64,000 bases of DNA from Paracoccus yibinensis (GCF_030846195.1 NZ_JAVCWH010000002.1:372001-436000); one strand, 5' to 3'. Shown: positions 41,774 through 51,577, counted from the first letter of the stretch. Program-made: numbers and translations. Notes: generated by a model from the letters alone, not told the origin.

Positions 41774-42517
41774 TCAACCCAGCGTAGCAAGTCCGGGAAA
41801 GGTTTCCAGCAGCCAATAGGAAAAGGCCGAAAATGCCCCGGTGATCAGCATCGCGCCCACGATCACCAGCAGCAGCCCCATCACGCGTTCGACCACATGC
41901 AGCCAGGGCTTGATGCGGTTCATCAACCCGATGGCGCGGTTGATGAAGATCGCGGCCAGCAGGAACGGAATCCCCAGGCCAAGCGCATAGACCGCCAGAA
42001 GCGCGGTGCCACGCGACAACTCGCCCCCCGTCGCGGCCAGGGACAGGATCATGCCCAGTTGGGGTCCGATGCAGGGCGTCCAGCCAAAGGCGAAAGCCAA
42101 GCCCAGCAGATAGGCGCCGAACGCCCCGCCGCCCTGGGCACCGGCGTCGATGCGGGCCTCGTGATCCAGAAAGGGAATGCGGATCACCCGCAGGAAATGC
42201 AGGCCCATGACGATCACCACGCCGCCCGCGATCCTGGCCAGAAGCTCCTGGTATTGCAGGAAGGCCCGGCCAAAGGCCGACGCTGCGAAGCCCATGATCA
42301 GGAACACCGTGGACAGGCCCATGACGAAGAACAGCGCGGGCAGCACGGCGCTGCGTTCCTGCGCCCGCAGCCCGTTCACCCCCACCCCGGTCATATAGGC
42401 CAGATAGGGCGGCACGATGGGCAGCACGCAGGGCGACAGAAAGGACAGGATCCCGGCCAGCATCGCCACAAGGGCGGCAGGCAGGAAGGCGGCGGTGGCA
42501 AGTTCGATTCCCAGCAT
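41774..42517 (-). CDS. ccdA: Cytochrome c biogenesis protein CcdA
   Basis: CcdA carries reducing power across the inner membrane for heme attachment to c-type cytochromes. The 247-residue product has six membrane segments and the two redox Cys, in FLSPCVLPIVPPYLAY and GWTPCIGPQLG. The start was set at MLGIELATAAFLP, preceded by AAGGTG. It stands between rne and ftsW on the same strand. Confidence 0.92.
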   Translation of the reverse strand: MLGIELATAAFLPAALVAMLAGILSFLSPCVLPIVPPYLAYMTGVGVNGLRAQERSAVLPALFFVMGLSTVFLIMGFAASAFGRAFLQYQELLARIAGGVVIVMGLHFLRVIRIPFLDHEARIDAGAQGGGAFGAYLLGLAFAFGWTPCIGPQLGMILSLAATGGELSRGTALLAVYALGLGIPFLLAAIFINRAIGLMNRIKPWLHVVERVMGLLLVIVGAMLITGAFSAFSYWLLETFPGLATLG

Positions 42518-42613
42518 GGCGGGCACCTTACCCGTTCGGGCGGCGCAAGCCATGGGTCATTGCGTCACGCCTTGGCGAGAAGGGCGCGAGCCTTGCGCCC
42601 GCGCCCCTTGTCG

Positions 42614-45235
42614 TCAGCGATTGCCGGACCACCAGCCGCGCCGCTTGGGCCGGTCCGAATCGGCCTCGGCCATTTCAGGCTCTGGCGCCGGGGCGGGTTC
42701 CGGGACAAGTTCCGGCGCCGGATCCGGGGTGGGATCGGGGGCGGCGTCCGCAGGTTCCTCGGCCCACGCCTGTTCCGGGGCCTCGGCCACGATCTGGGCG
42801 ATCACGGTTTCCTCGGCCTGCAACCGCTCCATCTCCTCGGACGAAGGGGTCTCGGCTGCCTGCGGCTCGACCGCGATTTCGGACAAGGCCACGATCTCGC
42901 CTTCCTCGGTCGCCGCATCCGAGGCGGAAACCCCTGCTGCGGGCGAGGCGCCTGCAAGCGGGTCCTGCGGTTCCGGCCGGGCATTCAGGCCGGGCAGCGA
43001 TTCGGCACGCTCATCCGGCTGATCGCGCAGATCGACAACCTCGGGCAGACCCTCGGCGGCGGGCAGATCGCCGCCACGGCGACGGCTGCGCGACCGGGAC
43101 CGGCGACGGCGGCCGTTCTGTTCGGCTTCCTCGGCCTCGGGCTCCTCGGCGCTGTCAGTCGCGTCGTCGGACATCTCATCGGCATCGTCGCCGGCCTCGG
43201 CGCCCTCGCCCTCGGGACGCTCGCCGCCCTTGCGCCGGCGGCGCCGGCGGCGACGGCGCGAACGGCCCTCGCCATTCTCATCCTCGGCGGTCGAGGTCTC
43301 AGAGCCTTCATCGCCCTCGGTTTCAGCCTCGGCCTCCGCCTCGACCTCCTCGGGCAGATCCTCGTCCTCATCGTCGATCTGGGCCATGAGATCGGCATCG
43401 ACCGACAGGACCGAGGCCGACACCTCGGGAACGTTGCGGGTCGCGGTCTTGAACTTCTCGATGGCAAAATCGGGCGAGATCAGCGACGGATCGGCCTCGA
43501 GCCGGACCGAAAGGCCATAACGCGCCTCGATCCCGGCGACATGTTCGCGCTTCTGGTTGATCAGGAAGTTGACCACGGTGACCGGCGCGCGAACCAGCAC
43601 CTCGCGCGACCGCTTGCGGGTGCCCTCTTCCTCGATGGCGCGCAGGATGGTCAACGCCAGGCTGTCGTCCGACCGGATCAACCCGGTGCCGTGGCAATGG
43701 GCGCAGGGCTGCGTCGTGGATTCCAGCATCCCTGGACGCAGGCGCTGGCGCGACATCTCCATCAGGCCGAAGCCCGAGATGCGGCCCACCTGGATGCGTG
43801 CGCGGTCGGATTTCAGCTTGTCCTTCATCCGCTTCTCGACCGCGGCGTTGTTGCGCCGTTCCTCCATGTCGATGAAGTCGATGACGATCAGGCCGGCAAG
43901 GTCGCGCAGGCGCAACTGGCGCGCCACCTCGTCGGCGGCCTCCAGGTTGGTCTTCAGCGCCGTTTCCTCGATCGAGCCTTCCTTCGTGGCCCGGCCCGAG
44001 TTCACGTCGATGGCCACCAGCGCCTCGGTCACGCCGATGACGATATAGCCGCCCGATTTCAGCTGCACGACCGGATTGAACATCCCGGCCAGATAGCTTT
44101 CCACCTGATAGCGCGCGAACAGCGGCATCTGGTCGGTATATTGCTGCACCGCCCGGCCATGGGTCGGCATGATCATCTTCATGAAGTCCTTGGCCACGCG
44201 ATAGCCGCGCTCGCCCTCGACCAGGACCTCGTCGATCTCGGAGTTGTAGAGGTCGCGGATGACCCGCTTGATCAGGTCGCCTTCCTCATAGATCGGGGCG
44301 GGGGCGATGGACTTGAAGGTCAGGTCGCGGATCTGTTCCCACAGCCGCAGCAGGTATTCGTAATCACGCCGGATTTCCGTCCGGGTGCGCTGGCTGCCCG
44401 CCGTGCGGATGATCAGGCCCGCGCCCTTCGGCACGTCCAGTTCGGACGCGATGTCCTTCAGCTTCTTGCGGTCGGCCACGTTGGTGATCTTGCGGCTGAT
44501 GCCGCCGCCACGCGCGGTGTTGGGCATCAGGACGCAATACCGGCCCGGCAGCGACAGATAGGTGGTCAGCGCGGCGCCCTTGTTGCCGCGTTCTTCCTTG
44601 ACGACCTGGACCAGCATGATCTGCCGGACCTTGATCACCTCCTGGATCTTGTAGCGGCGGGGACGCGGCTTCTTCTGGACGCGGATTTCCTCGGCCACGT
44701 CCTCCTCGGCGACCGATTCGATCTCCTCGTCCTTGTCGGACGCATCCGTGGCCGTGGCCTCGACCTCGCCGTCATTGTCCTCGGCGGTTTCGTCGGACGC
44801 GGCATCGTGGGAACGGTCGTCGGACGCGGCCTCGGCATCCTCGGCTGGCGCGTCGGCGGACGCGGTTTCATCGCCCGTCTCGGCGCGTTCGGCCCGGGGC
44901 TTGCGGCGGCTGCTGCGGGCGGCCTCCTCGGCCTCCTGCGCCTCGGCATAGGCGCGTTCCTCGGCGATCAGGGCCGCGCGGTCGGCGGCGGGGATCTGAT
45001 AGTAATCCGGGTGGATTTCCGCGAAGGCCAGGAAACCGTGGCGGTTTCCGCCGTAATCCACAAAGGCCGCCTGAAGCGAGGGCTCGACCCGCGTGACCTT
45101 GGCCAGGTAGATGTTGCCCGAAATCTGGCGCTTGTTTACGGTCTCGAAATCAAATTCTTCGACCTTGGTTCCGTCCACCACGACCACCCGAGTTTCCTCG
45201 GCGTGGGTGGCGTCGATCAGCATTTTCTTTGCCAT
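42614..45235 (-). CDS. rne: Ribonuclease E
   Basis: RNase E is the main endonuclease of mRNA decay and RNA processing. The 873-residue product begins MAKKMLIDATHAEETRVVVV and shows the catalytic metal sites IDVNSG and VIDFIDM and the zinc-link CAHCHG. The S1 domain (NIYLAKVTRVEPSLQAAFVDYG) is split by an acidic Ala/Glu/Asp-rich insert of about 110 residues before VQVVKEERGNKGAALTTYLS. The C-terminal 350 residues are acidic, with an Arg-rich stretch (RRRRRRRRRKGG), and form the disordered scaffold for partners. A weak hairpin (42582-42600) follows the stop. Confidence 0.96.
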   Translation of the reverse strand: MAKKMLIDATHAEETRVVVVDGTKVEEFDFETVNKRQISGNIYLAKVTRVEPSLQAAFVDYGGNRHGFLAFAEIHPDYYQIPAADRAALIAEERAYAEAQEAEEAARSSRRKPRAERAETGDETASADAPAEDAEAASDDRSHDAASDETAEDNDGEVEATATDASDKDEEIESVAEEDVAEEIRVQKKPRPRRYKIQEVIKVRQIMLVQVVKEERGNKGAALTTYLSLPGRYCVLMPNTARGGGISRKITNVADRKKLKDIASELDVPKGAGLIIRTAGSQRTRTEIRRDYEYLLRLWEQIRDLTFKSIAPAPIYEEGDLIKRVIRDLYNSEIDEVLVEGERGYRVAKDFMKMIMPTHGRAVQQYTDQMPLFARYQVESYLAGMFNPVVQLKSGGYIVIGVTEALVAIDVNSGRATKEGSIEETALKTNLEAADEVARQLRLRDLAGLIVIDFIDMEERRNNAAVEKRMKDKLKSDRARIQVGRISGFGLMEMSRQRLRPGMLESTTQPCAHCHGTGLIRSDDSLALTILRAIEEEGTRKRSREVLVRAPVTVVNFLINQKREHVAGIEARYGLSVRLEADPSLISPDFAIEKFKTATRNVPEVSASVLSVDADLMAQIDDEDEDLPEEVEAEAEAETEGDEGSETSTAEDENGEGRSRRRRRRRRRKGGERPEGEGAEAGDDADEMSDDATDSAEEPEAEEAEQNGRRRRSRSRSRRRGGDLPAAEGLPEVVDLRDQPDERAESLPGLNARPEPQDPLAGASPAAGVSASDAATEEGEIVALSEIAVEPQAAETPSSEEMERLQAEETVIAQIVAEAPEQAWAEEPADAAPDPTPDPAPELVPEPAPAPEPEMAEADSDRPKRRGWWSGNR

Positions 45236-45778
45236 GTTCAAATCTTTCGCGCGCGCCTGCGCCGGGCGGTGCCAGGGGCACCCCCGCCGAAAGGCCGCGT
45301 TGTGATGGGGACACGGGCGCGGCTGGGGCAACGGCGATGCGGCGGGAAAGGCCTGATGCCCCCCCGTTCCGATCCTGTCCGTCCCTTGCGCGCGTCATCG
45401 CGTCTGTTCCTTACGGTTGACGCGAAGGCCGCCAGGCCCGCCGCGCCGCTGTCTGATATCGCCCGGTCGCATGGTCATGCGCCGCGGGCGGGCTTTCCGC
45501 GTGACACATGCCGCCTTCCGTGAATCGGTGCCAGAGGTGTCGCGCTGCGAAACTGGAAGCGTCCCACAACCCGCAATTGAAGATCGCGAAACGCATAGTC
45601 GCAACATAGAGGGGGCAAGGTGGAAAATTCAATGGCGAAAACGGCATGGCTTGGAATGCGCGGCATCCGGCCTGCGTAAACGCGTTGCGCGCACCGTGCG
45701 TCACGCAGCCTTAACGCTTCTTTCACGCCGGTGTTGCACCCTTTGCCCATGCCTTGGGCAGGAACAGGAGGCGGGATC
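45236..45778. other. Divergent intergenic region upstream of rne (543 bases)
   Basis: I see no convincing gene. Open frames here lack ribosome sites and family features. The candidate rne promoter (45603-45632) predicts a leader of about 360 bases, which would be consistent with the long, self-regulated rne leaders known in enterobacteria. The right end (45764-45778) holds the AGGAGG site of the divergent hydrolase gene. Confidence 0.6.
45603..45632 (-). promoter_or_regulatory. Candidate sigma70-type promoter for rne
   Basis: On the minus strand TTGAAT (45627-45632) and TATGTT (45603-45608) are separated by 18 bases, inside the lowest-GC part of the intergenic region. Confidence 0.35.
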
Positions 45779-46675
45779 ATGCCGGTGGTCAAGGTCGATG
45801 CGGATGGCGGGCTGCCCCAGGGGCTGGCCGACACGGTTCGCCTTCTGCCTGCCCATGCGCCGGTGATCGTGATGATCCACGGATACCGCTATTCGCCATC
45901 CGCGCCGCATTGCGATCCCCATCGACTGATCCTGTCGCTTGAACCGGACCGCGCGGACCGCCGTGTGCTGTCCTGGCCCCGCGCCTTGGGCTTTGGAGCC
46001 GATGCCCCCGACGAAGGGCTGGCACTGGCCTTCGGATGGGAAGCGCGGGGGATGCTGGGCCGGGCCTATGGCCGGGCGGGCGATGCGGGACGCGCGGTCG
46101 CGGCCCTGGTGTCCGACCTGGCTGGCCGGACGGGGCGGCCCGTCGCGCTGATCGGTCATTCCCTGGGCGCGCGGGTGGGATTGCAGGCCCTGCACCACGC
46201 CGATCCTGGCAGCATCGGCCGCATCGTCCTGCTGGCAGGGGCGGAATTCCGGGACGCGGCCGCTGCCGCCCTGGACAGCCCCGCAGGCCGGCGGGCCGAG
46301 GTGCTGAACATCACGTCGCGCGAAAACGACTTGTTCGATTTCGCGATGGAGATGTGGCTGGACCGGGGCCGCAGGCAGGCCCTGGGCTTTGGGCTGGATC
46401 GCCCGGCGGACAACTGGCTGGACGTGCAGATCGACGACGACGCGACCCTTGCGGCCCTGGACCGGTTGGGCTTTCCGACCGAACGCCCGCTTTTGCGCCT
46501 GTCGCACTGGACACCCTATCTGCGCCGGGGTCTGTTCGATTTCTATCGCACCGCAATGGCGCAGCCCTGGGCCTTGCCGTTGTCCATGCTGCGCACCCGC
46601 CTGCCGGGCCGGATCGAACCCAGGTGGTCGCGCCTTCTGGCCTCGCCCGCCCAGTTCGGCGGCGTCAGGGCCTGA
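45779..46675 (+). CDS. Alpha/beta-hydrolase family protein
   Basis: The 298-residue protein has an AGGAGG site seven bases upstream. It shows the oxyanion-hole strand VIVMIHGYRYSP (29-40) and the nucleophile elbow GHSLGA with Ser128, followed by VGLQALHH. A late Asp (QIDDDATL) and His (LSHWTPYLRRG) could complete the triad. No signal peptide is seen. I cannot name its substrate. It converges on yciB, with the two stops one base apart. Confidence 0.8.
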   Translation: MPVVKVDADGGLPQGLADTVRLLPAHAPVIVMIHGYRYSPSAPHCDPHRLILSLEPDRADRRVLSWPRALGFGADAPDEGLALAFGWEARGMLGRAYGRAGDAGRAVAALVSDLAGRTGRPVALIGHSLGARVGLQALHHADPGSIGRIVLLAGAEFRDAAAAALDSPAGRRAEVLNITSRENDLFDFAMEMWLDRGRRQALGFGLDRPADNWLDVQIDDDATLAALDRLGFPTERPLLRLSHWTPYLRRGLFDFYRTAMAQPWALPLSMLRTRLPGRIEPRWSRLLASPAQFGGVRA

Positions 46676-46676
46676 C

Positions 46677-47285
46677 CTATTTCGTGGCGTCGTCGGTCGG
46701 CACCTCGATCGAATGGGCGCGGAACAACCCGGCATTCGCCATCAGGAAGACGAAGATCACCACGGGCATCCCGAAGGTCTTGAAATAGACCCAGGTCGTT
46801 TCGGACATGCCCCGCCAGACGATCTCGTTGGCGATGGCAAGGCCCAGGAACAACAGCGCCATGCGTCCGGTCAGCTTGCGCCAGCCCTCGGCGTCCATGG
46901 GCAGCGCCTCGGACAGGATCGCGCCCAGCCAGTTGCGCCGGGTGATCAGGCTGAATCCCAGAAGCCCCGCGAACAGCAGATAGATGATCGTCGGCTTGAT
47001 CTTGAAGAAGCGCGGGTCGTTCAGCCAGACCGACAGTCCGCCAAAGATCACGACCAGCACCAGCGTGGCAATCTGCATCGGCGCCAGCTTGCCGGTCAGC
47101 CGCCAGCGGATCACGGTCGCCAGCGCCAGCGCGGGAATGAAGACCAGCGTGGCAAAGACCAGGGGCGTGTATTCCTGTCCCCACAACGCAACCTGATCCC
47201 CCCGGTTCAGCATGAAGACCGCGAAGAACAGCAGCAGCGGCCCCCATTCCAGCACCTGCATGACCCAGGCTTTCGGTTCCTTCAT
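46677..47285 (-). CDS. yciB: YciB / intracellular septation protein A family membrane protein
   Basis: The 202-residue inner-membrane protein has five or six hydrophobic helices. Family features are EWGPLLLFFAVFML near the start, GGLSVWLNDPRFFKIKPTIIY and the C-terminal ETTWVYFKTFGMPVVIFVF. The start was set at MKEPKAWVMQ. The family affects septation and envelope synthesis. Confidence 0.92.
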   Translation of the reverse strand: MKEPKAWVMQVLEWGPLLLFFAVFMLNRGDQVALWGQEYTPLVFATLVFIPALALATVIRWRLTGKLAPMQIATLVLVVIFGGLSVWLNDPRFFKIKPTIIYLLFAGLLGFSLITRRNWLGAILSEALPMDAEGWRKLTGRMALLFLGLAIANEIVWRGMSETTWVYFKTFGMPVVIFVFLMANAGLFRAHSIEVPTDDATK

Positions 47286-47366
47286 CGCATCCGTCCCTTG
47301 TGCTGTTCCGCAGGAGGTTGTCTCGCATCGCTGGCGGGCGGGCAAGCCCTGGCCTGTGGCCAAGGG

Positions 47367-48383
47367 TCAATCCAGCCGGATCGCCGCCAGGATCGGGCCG
47401 GGCAATCCGTCGCCGCCGTGTTCCTGCTGGACCAGCAGGGCGTGGCGGGTATCGGTGGGGAAGCTGTCGTCGGCCGTCCCATCAGGGCTGACCGTCATGC
47501 GCAGGGGCGCGGCCCCGTCCCATTCGGCCAGCAACTCCAGGGACAGGACGACATTGGTATAGGTGACGACCTTGCCGCGATTTTCCCCGGCGGTCATGCG
47601 CACCTGGCGTTCGGGGGCATAGCGGATCATCACGATCTCCACCTTTCCGCCCAGATCGGACAGGGGCATCACCTCGATCGCCTCGCCTTTGGGGGTGGTC
47701 TCGCGCTGAACGCTGACCATGGCGGGCGCGACGCGGCTGGCGTCGATCAGCCCCATCAACTGCGCAGGACCGACGGCAACCGCGGTATCCTGGCCATCGA
47801 CGATGATCTGCGGGGTATAGACCGCCCGTTCCCCCGCAGCCTGGGCATAGCCTTCCTGCCGCGCCGTGAATTCGGGCCGCGCAAAGCTGTCGGCCCAACC
47901 GAGATAGTCCCAGTAATCGACATGAAAGGACAGCGGCAGGATATCCGCTTCGTCCGACAGGCCCGCCAGCATGGCATCCGCGGGCGGGCAGGACGAACAT
48001 CCCTGAGAGGTGAACAGCTCGACCACCACCGGCAGGTCGTCGGGGTTGAAGCGGTCCATCGGCAGGGGCACCGTATCCCCGGCGGCGAAGCTGTTGAAGC
48101 CGCCCATCTCGGACGGCACATAGGCGGTCGAGGGGGGTGGCGCCCAGCGGCCCGGATCGCTGGGCGCGGCGATGATCGGCGCCTCGCCCCCCTGCCCTTC
48201 CGACGCCGCGGCCGAACCCTGGGCCGCGCCATCCATGCTGCCGGGGGCGGCCGCCGTGTCCGTCTTTCCGGGGTCCTCGACGCCCTGCGCCCAGGCGGCA
48301 CCCGCGCCAAGCACCACGGCCATGGCGCACCATCCCGCGACGGCAAGGGATCTGATCTGTCTGGCTGCCGGTCCGGTCAGCAT
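47367..48383 (-). CDS. DUF1223 thioredoxin-like secreted protein
   Basis: The 338-residue protein has a signal peptide ending near AAWAQ, then an Ala/Gly/Pro-rich linker of about 80 residues, then the DUF1223 domain. That domain begins VVVELFTSQGCSSCPPAD, a thioredoxin-like CxxC (Cys129, Cys132), and contains FHVDYWDYLGWADSFA and YTPQIIVDG. It probably acts in the periplasm on thiols; the role is not established. Confidence 0.9.
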   Translation of the reverse strand: MLTGPAARQIRSLAVAGWCAMAVVLGAGAAWAQGVEDPGKTDTAAAPGSMDGAAQGSAAASEGQGGEAPIIAAPSDPGRWAPPPSTAYVPSEMGGFNSFAAGDTVPLPMDRFNPDDLPVVVELFTSQGCSSCPPADAMLAGLSDEADILPLSFHVDYWDYLGWADSFARPEFTARQEGYAQAAGERAVYTPQIIVDGQDTAVAVGPAQLMGLIDASRVAPAMVSVQRETTPKGEAIEVMPLSDLGGKVEIVMIRYAPERQVRMTAGENRGKVVTYTNVVLSLELLAEWDGAAPLRMTVSPDGTADDSFPTDTRHALLVQQEHGGDGLPGPILAAIRLD

Positions 48384-48508
48384 TCCTGAAGTCCGATGGT
48401 TGACGAATGTCCCCCTGCATAGACCCGCGCCTTGCCGGGGAACAAATCAACGCTTTGTTAGGCACCGCGTGAAAGTTCCCCGGTGGCCCTTGAGCAACAG
48501 CGGCGATC

Positions 48509-48530
48509 ATGGTATGCGATTGCATACAAT
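48509..48530. promoter_or_regulatory. Palindromic operator-like site upstream of acnA
   Basis: Perfect 6-base arms GTATGC and GCATAC flank GATT, and the match extends outward to AT on both sides. It lies 94 bases before the acnA start. Symmetry and spacing suit a dimeric regulator of the GntR type. The regulator is not identified. Confidence 0.45.
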
Positions 48531-48623
48531 TTGCCGCGTGATGCCCTTGCGCTGTCCTGCCCTATGGGGCAAAGCAAGGCCACGCAAGCCCGACCCATCC
48601 CATTCGCAGACAGGGAGGCCCCC

Positions 48624-51353
48624 ATGCCCATCCAGATCGGAACCGACACCGCCAAGACGCGCCGCAAGCTTTCGGCGGGCGGCAAGGATTACGCCTATTA
48701 CTCCATCGCCGCAGCCACCGAGGCCGGGCTTGGCGATTTCTCGAAACTGCCCGCCGCGCTGAAGGTGGTGCTGGAAAACCTGCTGCGCTTCGAGGATGGC
48801 GGCTTTTCCGTGTCCGTGGACGACATCAAGGCCTTTGGCGAATGGGCGTCCCTGGGCGGCAAGAACCCGCGAGAAATCAACTATCGCCCGGCCCGCGTGC
48901 TGATGCAGGACTTCACCGGCGTCCCGGCGGTCGTTGACCTTGCCGCGATGCGCGACGGCATCAAGGCGCTTGGCGGCGACGCGCAGAAGATCAACCCGCT
49001 GAACCCGGTGGATCTGGTCATCGACCACTCGGTCATGATCGACGAATTCGGCAATCCGCGCGCCTTCCAGAAGAACGTGGACCTGGAATACGAACGCAAC
49101 ATCGAACGCTACCAGTTCCTGAAATGGGGTCAGAACGCGTTCCAGAACTTCCGCGTGGTGCCGCCCGGAACCGGCATCTGCCACCAGGTGAACCTGGAAT
49201 ATCTGGCCCAGACCGTCTGGACCGACACCGACCAGAACGGCGAGCTGGTCGCATATCCCGACACGCTGGTCGGCACCGACAGCCACACCACCATGGTCAA
49301 CGGCCTGGCCGTGCTGGGCTGGGGCGTCGGCGGGATCGAGGCCGAGGCCGCGATGCTGGGCCAGCCCGTATCCATGCTGATCCCTGAAGTCGTGGGCTTC
49401 AAGCTGACCGGCCGGATGGTGGAAGGGACCACCGCCACCGACCTGGTGCTGAAGGTCGTGCAGATGCTGCGCAAGCACGGCGTCGTGGGCAAGTTCGTCG
49501 AATTCTACGGCGAAGGGCTGGACAACCTGCCGTTGGCCGACCGCGCGACCATCGCCAACATGGCCCCCGAATACGGCGCCACCTGCGGCTTCTTCCCGAT
49601 CGACGACGAAACCCTGCGCTATCTGCGCAATACCGGCCGGGATGAGGACCGCATCGCCCTGGTCGAGGCCTATGCCAAGGAGAACGGCTTCTGGCGCGGC
49701 GCGGATTATGCGCCGGTCTATTCCTCGACGCTGGAACTGGACATGGGCAGCATCGTTCCCGCGATTTCCGGTCCCAAGCGCCCGCAGGATTACCTGCCGC
49801 TGACCGAATCCGCGCAGACCTTTGCCAAGCTGGTGTCGGATTACCGCGCCGGGGCGCCCGCCGAGGACGGCGACGTGCTGACCCGAGCCGATGCCCGCAA
49901 GACCGTCGCGGTCGAGGGCCAGGACTACACGATCACCGACGGCTCCGTGGTGATCGCGGCGATCACAAGCTGCACCAACACCTCGAACCCCTATGTGATG
50001 ATCGGGGCGGGCCTCGTCGCCCGCAAAGCGCGCCAGCTTGGCCTGAACCGCAAGCCCTGGGTCAAGACGTCCCTTGCGCCGGGTTCGCAGGTCGTGGGCG
50101 AGTATCTGGAGGCCGCCGGCCTGCAGGAGGATCTGGACGCCCTGGGCTTCAACCTAGTTGGTTACGGCTGCACCACCTGCATCGGCAACTCGGGTCCCTT
50201 GGGCGATCCGGCGATTTCCAAGGCGATCCACGACAACGACCTGGTGGCGACCGCCGTGCTGTCGGGCAACCGCAACTTCGAAGGGCGCATCAGCCCCGAC
50301 GTGCGCGCGAACTTCCTGGCCTCGCCCCCGCTGGTGGTGGCCTATGCCATCGCGGGCGACCTGAACGTGGACCTGACCCGCGATCCGATCGGCCAGACGC
50401 CGGAAGGCCGCGACGTCTACCTGAAGGACATCTGGCCCACCAACCAGGAAATCGCCGATCTGGTCCACGCCACGGTCACGCGCGAGGCGTTCCAGTCGAA
50501 ATATGCGGACGTGTTCAAGGGCGACGAGCGTTGGCAGGCGGTCGATGTCACGGACAGCGAAACCTATGACTGGCCGCCGACCTCGACCTATATCCAGAAC
50601 CCGCCCTATTTCAAGGGCATGGCCAAGGAAGCGGGCGTCATCAGCGACATCGACGGCGCGCGGGTTCTGGCGATCCTGGGCGACATGATCACCACCGACC
50701 ACATCAGCCCGGCCGGTTCGTTCAAGCCGACCACCCCGGCGGGCCAGTATCTGCTGGAGCGCCAGGTCGCGCCGAAGGATTTCAACAGCTACGGCTCTCG
50801 CCGCGGTAACCATGAAATCATGATGCGCGGCACCTTCGCCAATATCCGCATCAGGAACGAGATGCTGGACGGCGTCGAAGGCGGCTTCACCAAGGGGCCG
50901 GACGGCCAACCGACGACGATCTTCGATGCCTCGATGGCCTATCAGGACCAAGGCACGCCCTTGGTGATCTTCGGCGGCATCGAATACGGCGCGGGGTCCA
51001 GCCGTGACTGGGCGGCCAAGGGCACCAACCTGCTGGGCGTCAAGGCGGTGATCGCCGAGAGCTTCGAGCGCATCCACCGGTCCAACCTGGTCGGCATGGG
51101 CGTGGTCCCGCTGGAATTCCTGCCGGGCGAGAACCGCAAGACGCTGGGCCTGAAGGGCGACGAGACCGTCTCGATCCACGGGCTTGCGGGCGACTTCAAG
51201 CCCCTGTCGCTGGTGCCCTGCACCATCCGCTACGCCGACGGCACGGTGAAGGAAATCCAGTTGAAGGCCCGCGTCGATACCGAGGTCGAGATCGAATACC
51301 TCAAGAATGGCGGCGTGCTGCACTACGTGCTGCGCAACCTGGCCAAAAGCTGA
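48624..51353 (+). CDS. acnA: Aconitate hydratase A
   Basis: Aconitase isomerises citrate to isocitrate in the TCA cycle. The 909-residue product has [4Fe-4S] Cys in [15 protein letters not shown] and [14 protein letters not shown], plus [20 protein letters not shown], and the C-terminal swivelling domain with [20 protein letters not shown] and [19 protein letters not shown] precedes the start [16 protein letters not shown] palindromic operator candidate lies upstream. A terminator and a set of repeats follow. Confidence 0.97.
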   Translation: MPIQIGTDTAKTRRKLSAGGKDYAYYSIAAATEAGLGDFSKLPAALKVVLENLLRFEDGGFSVSVDDIKAFGEWASLGGKNPREINYRPARVLMQDFTGVPAVVDLAAMRDGIKALGGDAQKINPLNPVDLVIDHSVMIDEFGNPRAFQKNVDLEYERNIERYQFLKWGQNAFQNFRVVPPGTGICHQVNLEYLAQTVWTDTDQNGELVAYPDTLVGTDSHTTMVNGLAVLGWGVGGIEAEAAMLGQPVSMLIPEVVGFKLTGRMVEGTTATDLVLKVVQMLRKHGVVGKFVEFYGEGLDNLPLADRATIANMAPEYGATCGFFPIDDETLRYLRNTGRDEDRIALVEAYAKENGFWRGADYAPVYSSTLELDMGSIVPAISGPKRPQDYLPLTESAQTFAKLVSDYRAGAPAEDGDVLTRADARKTVAVEGQDYTITDGSVVIAAITSCTNTSNPYVMIGAGLVARKARQLGLNRKPWVKTSLAPGSQVVGEYLEAAGLQEDLDALGFNLVGYGCTTCIGNSGPLGDPAISKAIHDNDLVATAVLSGNRNFEGRISPDVRANFLASPPLVVAYAIAGDLNVDLTRDPIGQTPEGRDVYLKDIWPTNQEIADLVHATVTREAFQSKYADVFKGDERWQAVDVTDSETYDWPPTSTYIQNPPYFKGMAKEAGVISDIDGARVLAILGDMITTDHISPAGSFKPTTPAGQYLLERQVAPKDFNSYGSRRGNHEIMMRGTFANIRIRNEMLDGVEGGFTKGPDGQPTTIFDASMAYQDQGTPLVIFGGIEYGAGSSRDWAAKGTNLLGVKAVIAESFERIHRSNLVGMGVVPLEFLPGENRKTLGLKGDETVSIHGLAGDFKPLSLVPCTIRYADGTVKEIQLKARVDTEVEIEYLKNGGVLHYVLRNLAKS

Positions 51354-51390
51354 CCCGTAGGGTGCGTGCTTGCACGCACCATTGCGCCAA
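51354..51390. repeat. GTA-hairpin repeat, copy 1 (after acnA)
   Basis: The core (51357-51380) is GTA plus arms GGTGCGTGC and GCACGCACC around TT, a nearly seamless hairpin. The 37-base unit, including the flanks CCC and ATTGCGCCA, recurs 111 bases downstream with very few mismatches. Confidence 0.85.
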
Positions 51391-51396
51391 AGCCAA

Positions 51397-51423
51397 CCCC
51401 CGCTGTCCCGCAGCGGGGGTTTT
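51397..51423 (+). terminator. Intrinsic terminator after acnA
   Basis: Arms CCCCCGCTG and CAGCGGGGG with a TCCCG loop are followed by TTTT, 43 bases after the stop and just beyond repeat copy 1. Confidence 0.85.
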
Positions 51424-51464
51424 CCATTGCCTCGGGCCGATTGCCCGGAGGCGTAAGTCGCAGA

Positions 51465-51501
51465 CCCGTAGGGTGCGTGCTTGCACGCACCTTTGCGCCA
51501 T
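51465..51501. repeat. GTA-hairpin repeat, copy 2
   Basis: The core (51468-51491) is identical to copy 1. The next nine bases differ at a single position. It lies head to head with copy 3. Confidence 0.85.
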
Positions 51502-51502
51502 C

Positions 51503-51526
51503 GGTGCGTGCGAGCACGCACCCTAC
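51503..51526. repeat. GTA-hairpin repeat, copy 3 (inverted)
   Basis: This is the reverse complement of the copy 1 core with one change in the loop. It ends in TAC, the complement of the GTA start, and lies eleven bases after the copy 2 core. Confidence 0.8.
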
Positions 51527-51542
51527 TCCCGGGGGTTTTCCA

Positions 51543-51571
51543 TTGACCCCGCCCGCCTTCCCCGCCATATC
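51543..51571 (+). promoter_or_regulatory. Likely rnpB promoter
   Basis: TTGACC (51543-51548) and CATATC (51566-51571) are separated by 17 bases. The first base of the RNase P RNA P1 helix lies seven bases after the -10 element. Confidence 0.5.
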
Positions 51572-51577
51572 CCGCCT

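Larger units (their letters stand above)
51414..51545. repeat. Segment bounded by a 16-base direct repeat
   Basis: CGGGGGTTTTCCATTG occurs at 51414-51429, covering part of the acnA terminator, and again at 51530-51545, just before rnpB. Together with the 37-base repeat 111 bases apart, this shows a partial tandem duplication of the acnA tail. The second copy supplies part of the -35 element of the likely rnpB promoter. Confidence 0.7.

Noticed and set aside
42582..42600. Intrinsic terminator after rne
   Set aside because: The hairpin has only 6-base arms and is followed by TTCTCG rather than a T run. It is noted in the rne entry but not listed as a terminator.
40859..45523. 1554-codon open frame antisense to ftsW, ccdA and rne
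   Set aside because: It spans three well-identified genes on the other strand, and its low-complexity composition follows their codon structure. This is a high-GC artefact.
51354..51545. CRISPR array after acnA
   Set aside because: Only two direct copies and one inverted copy are present, the copies are themselves palindromes, and spacing is irregular with no cas genes nearby.
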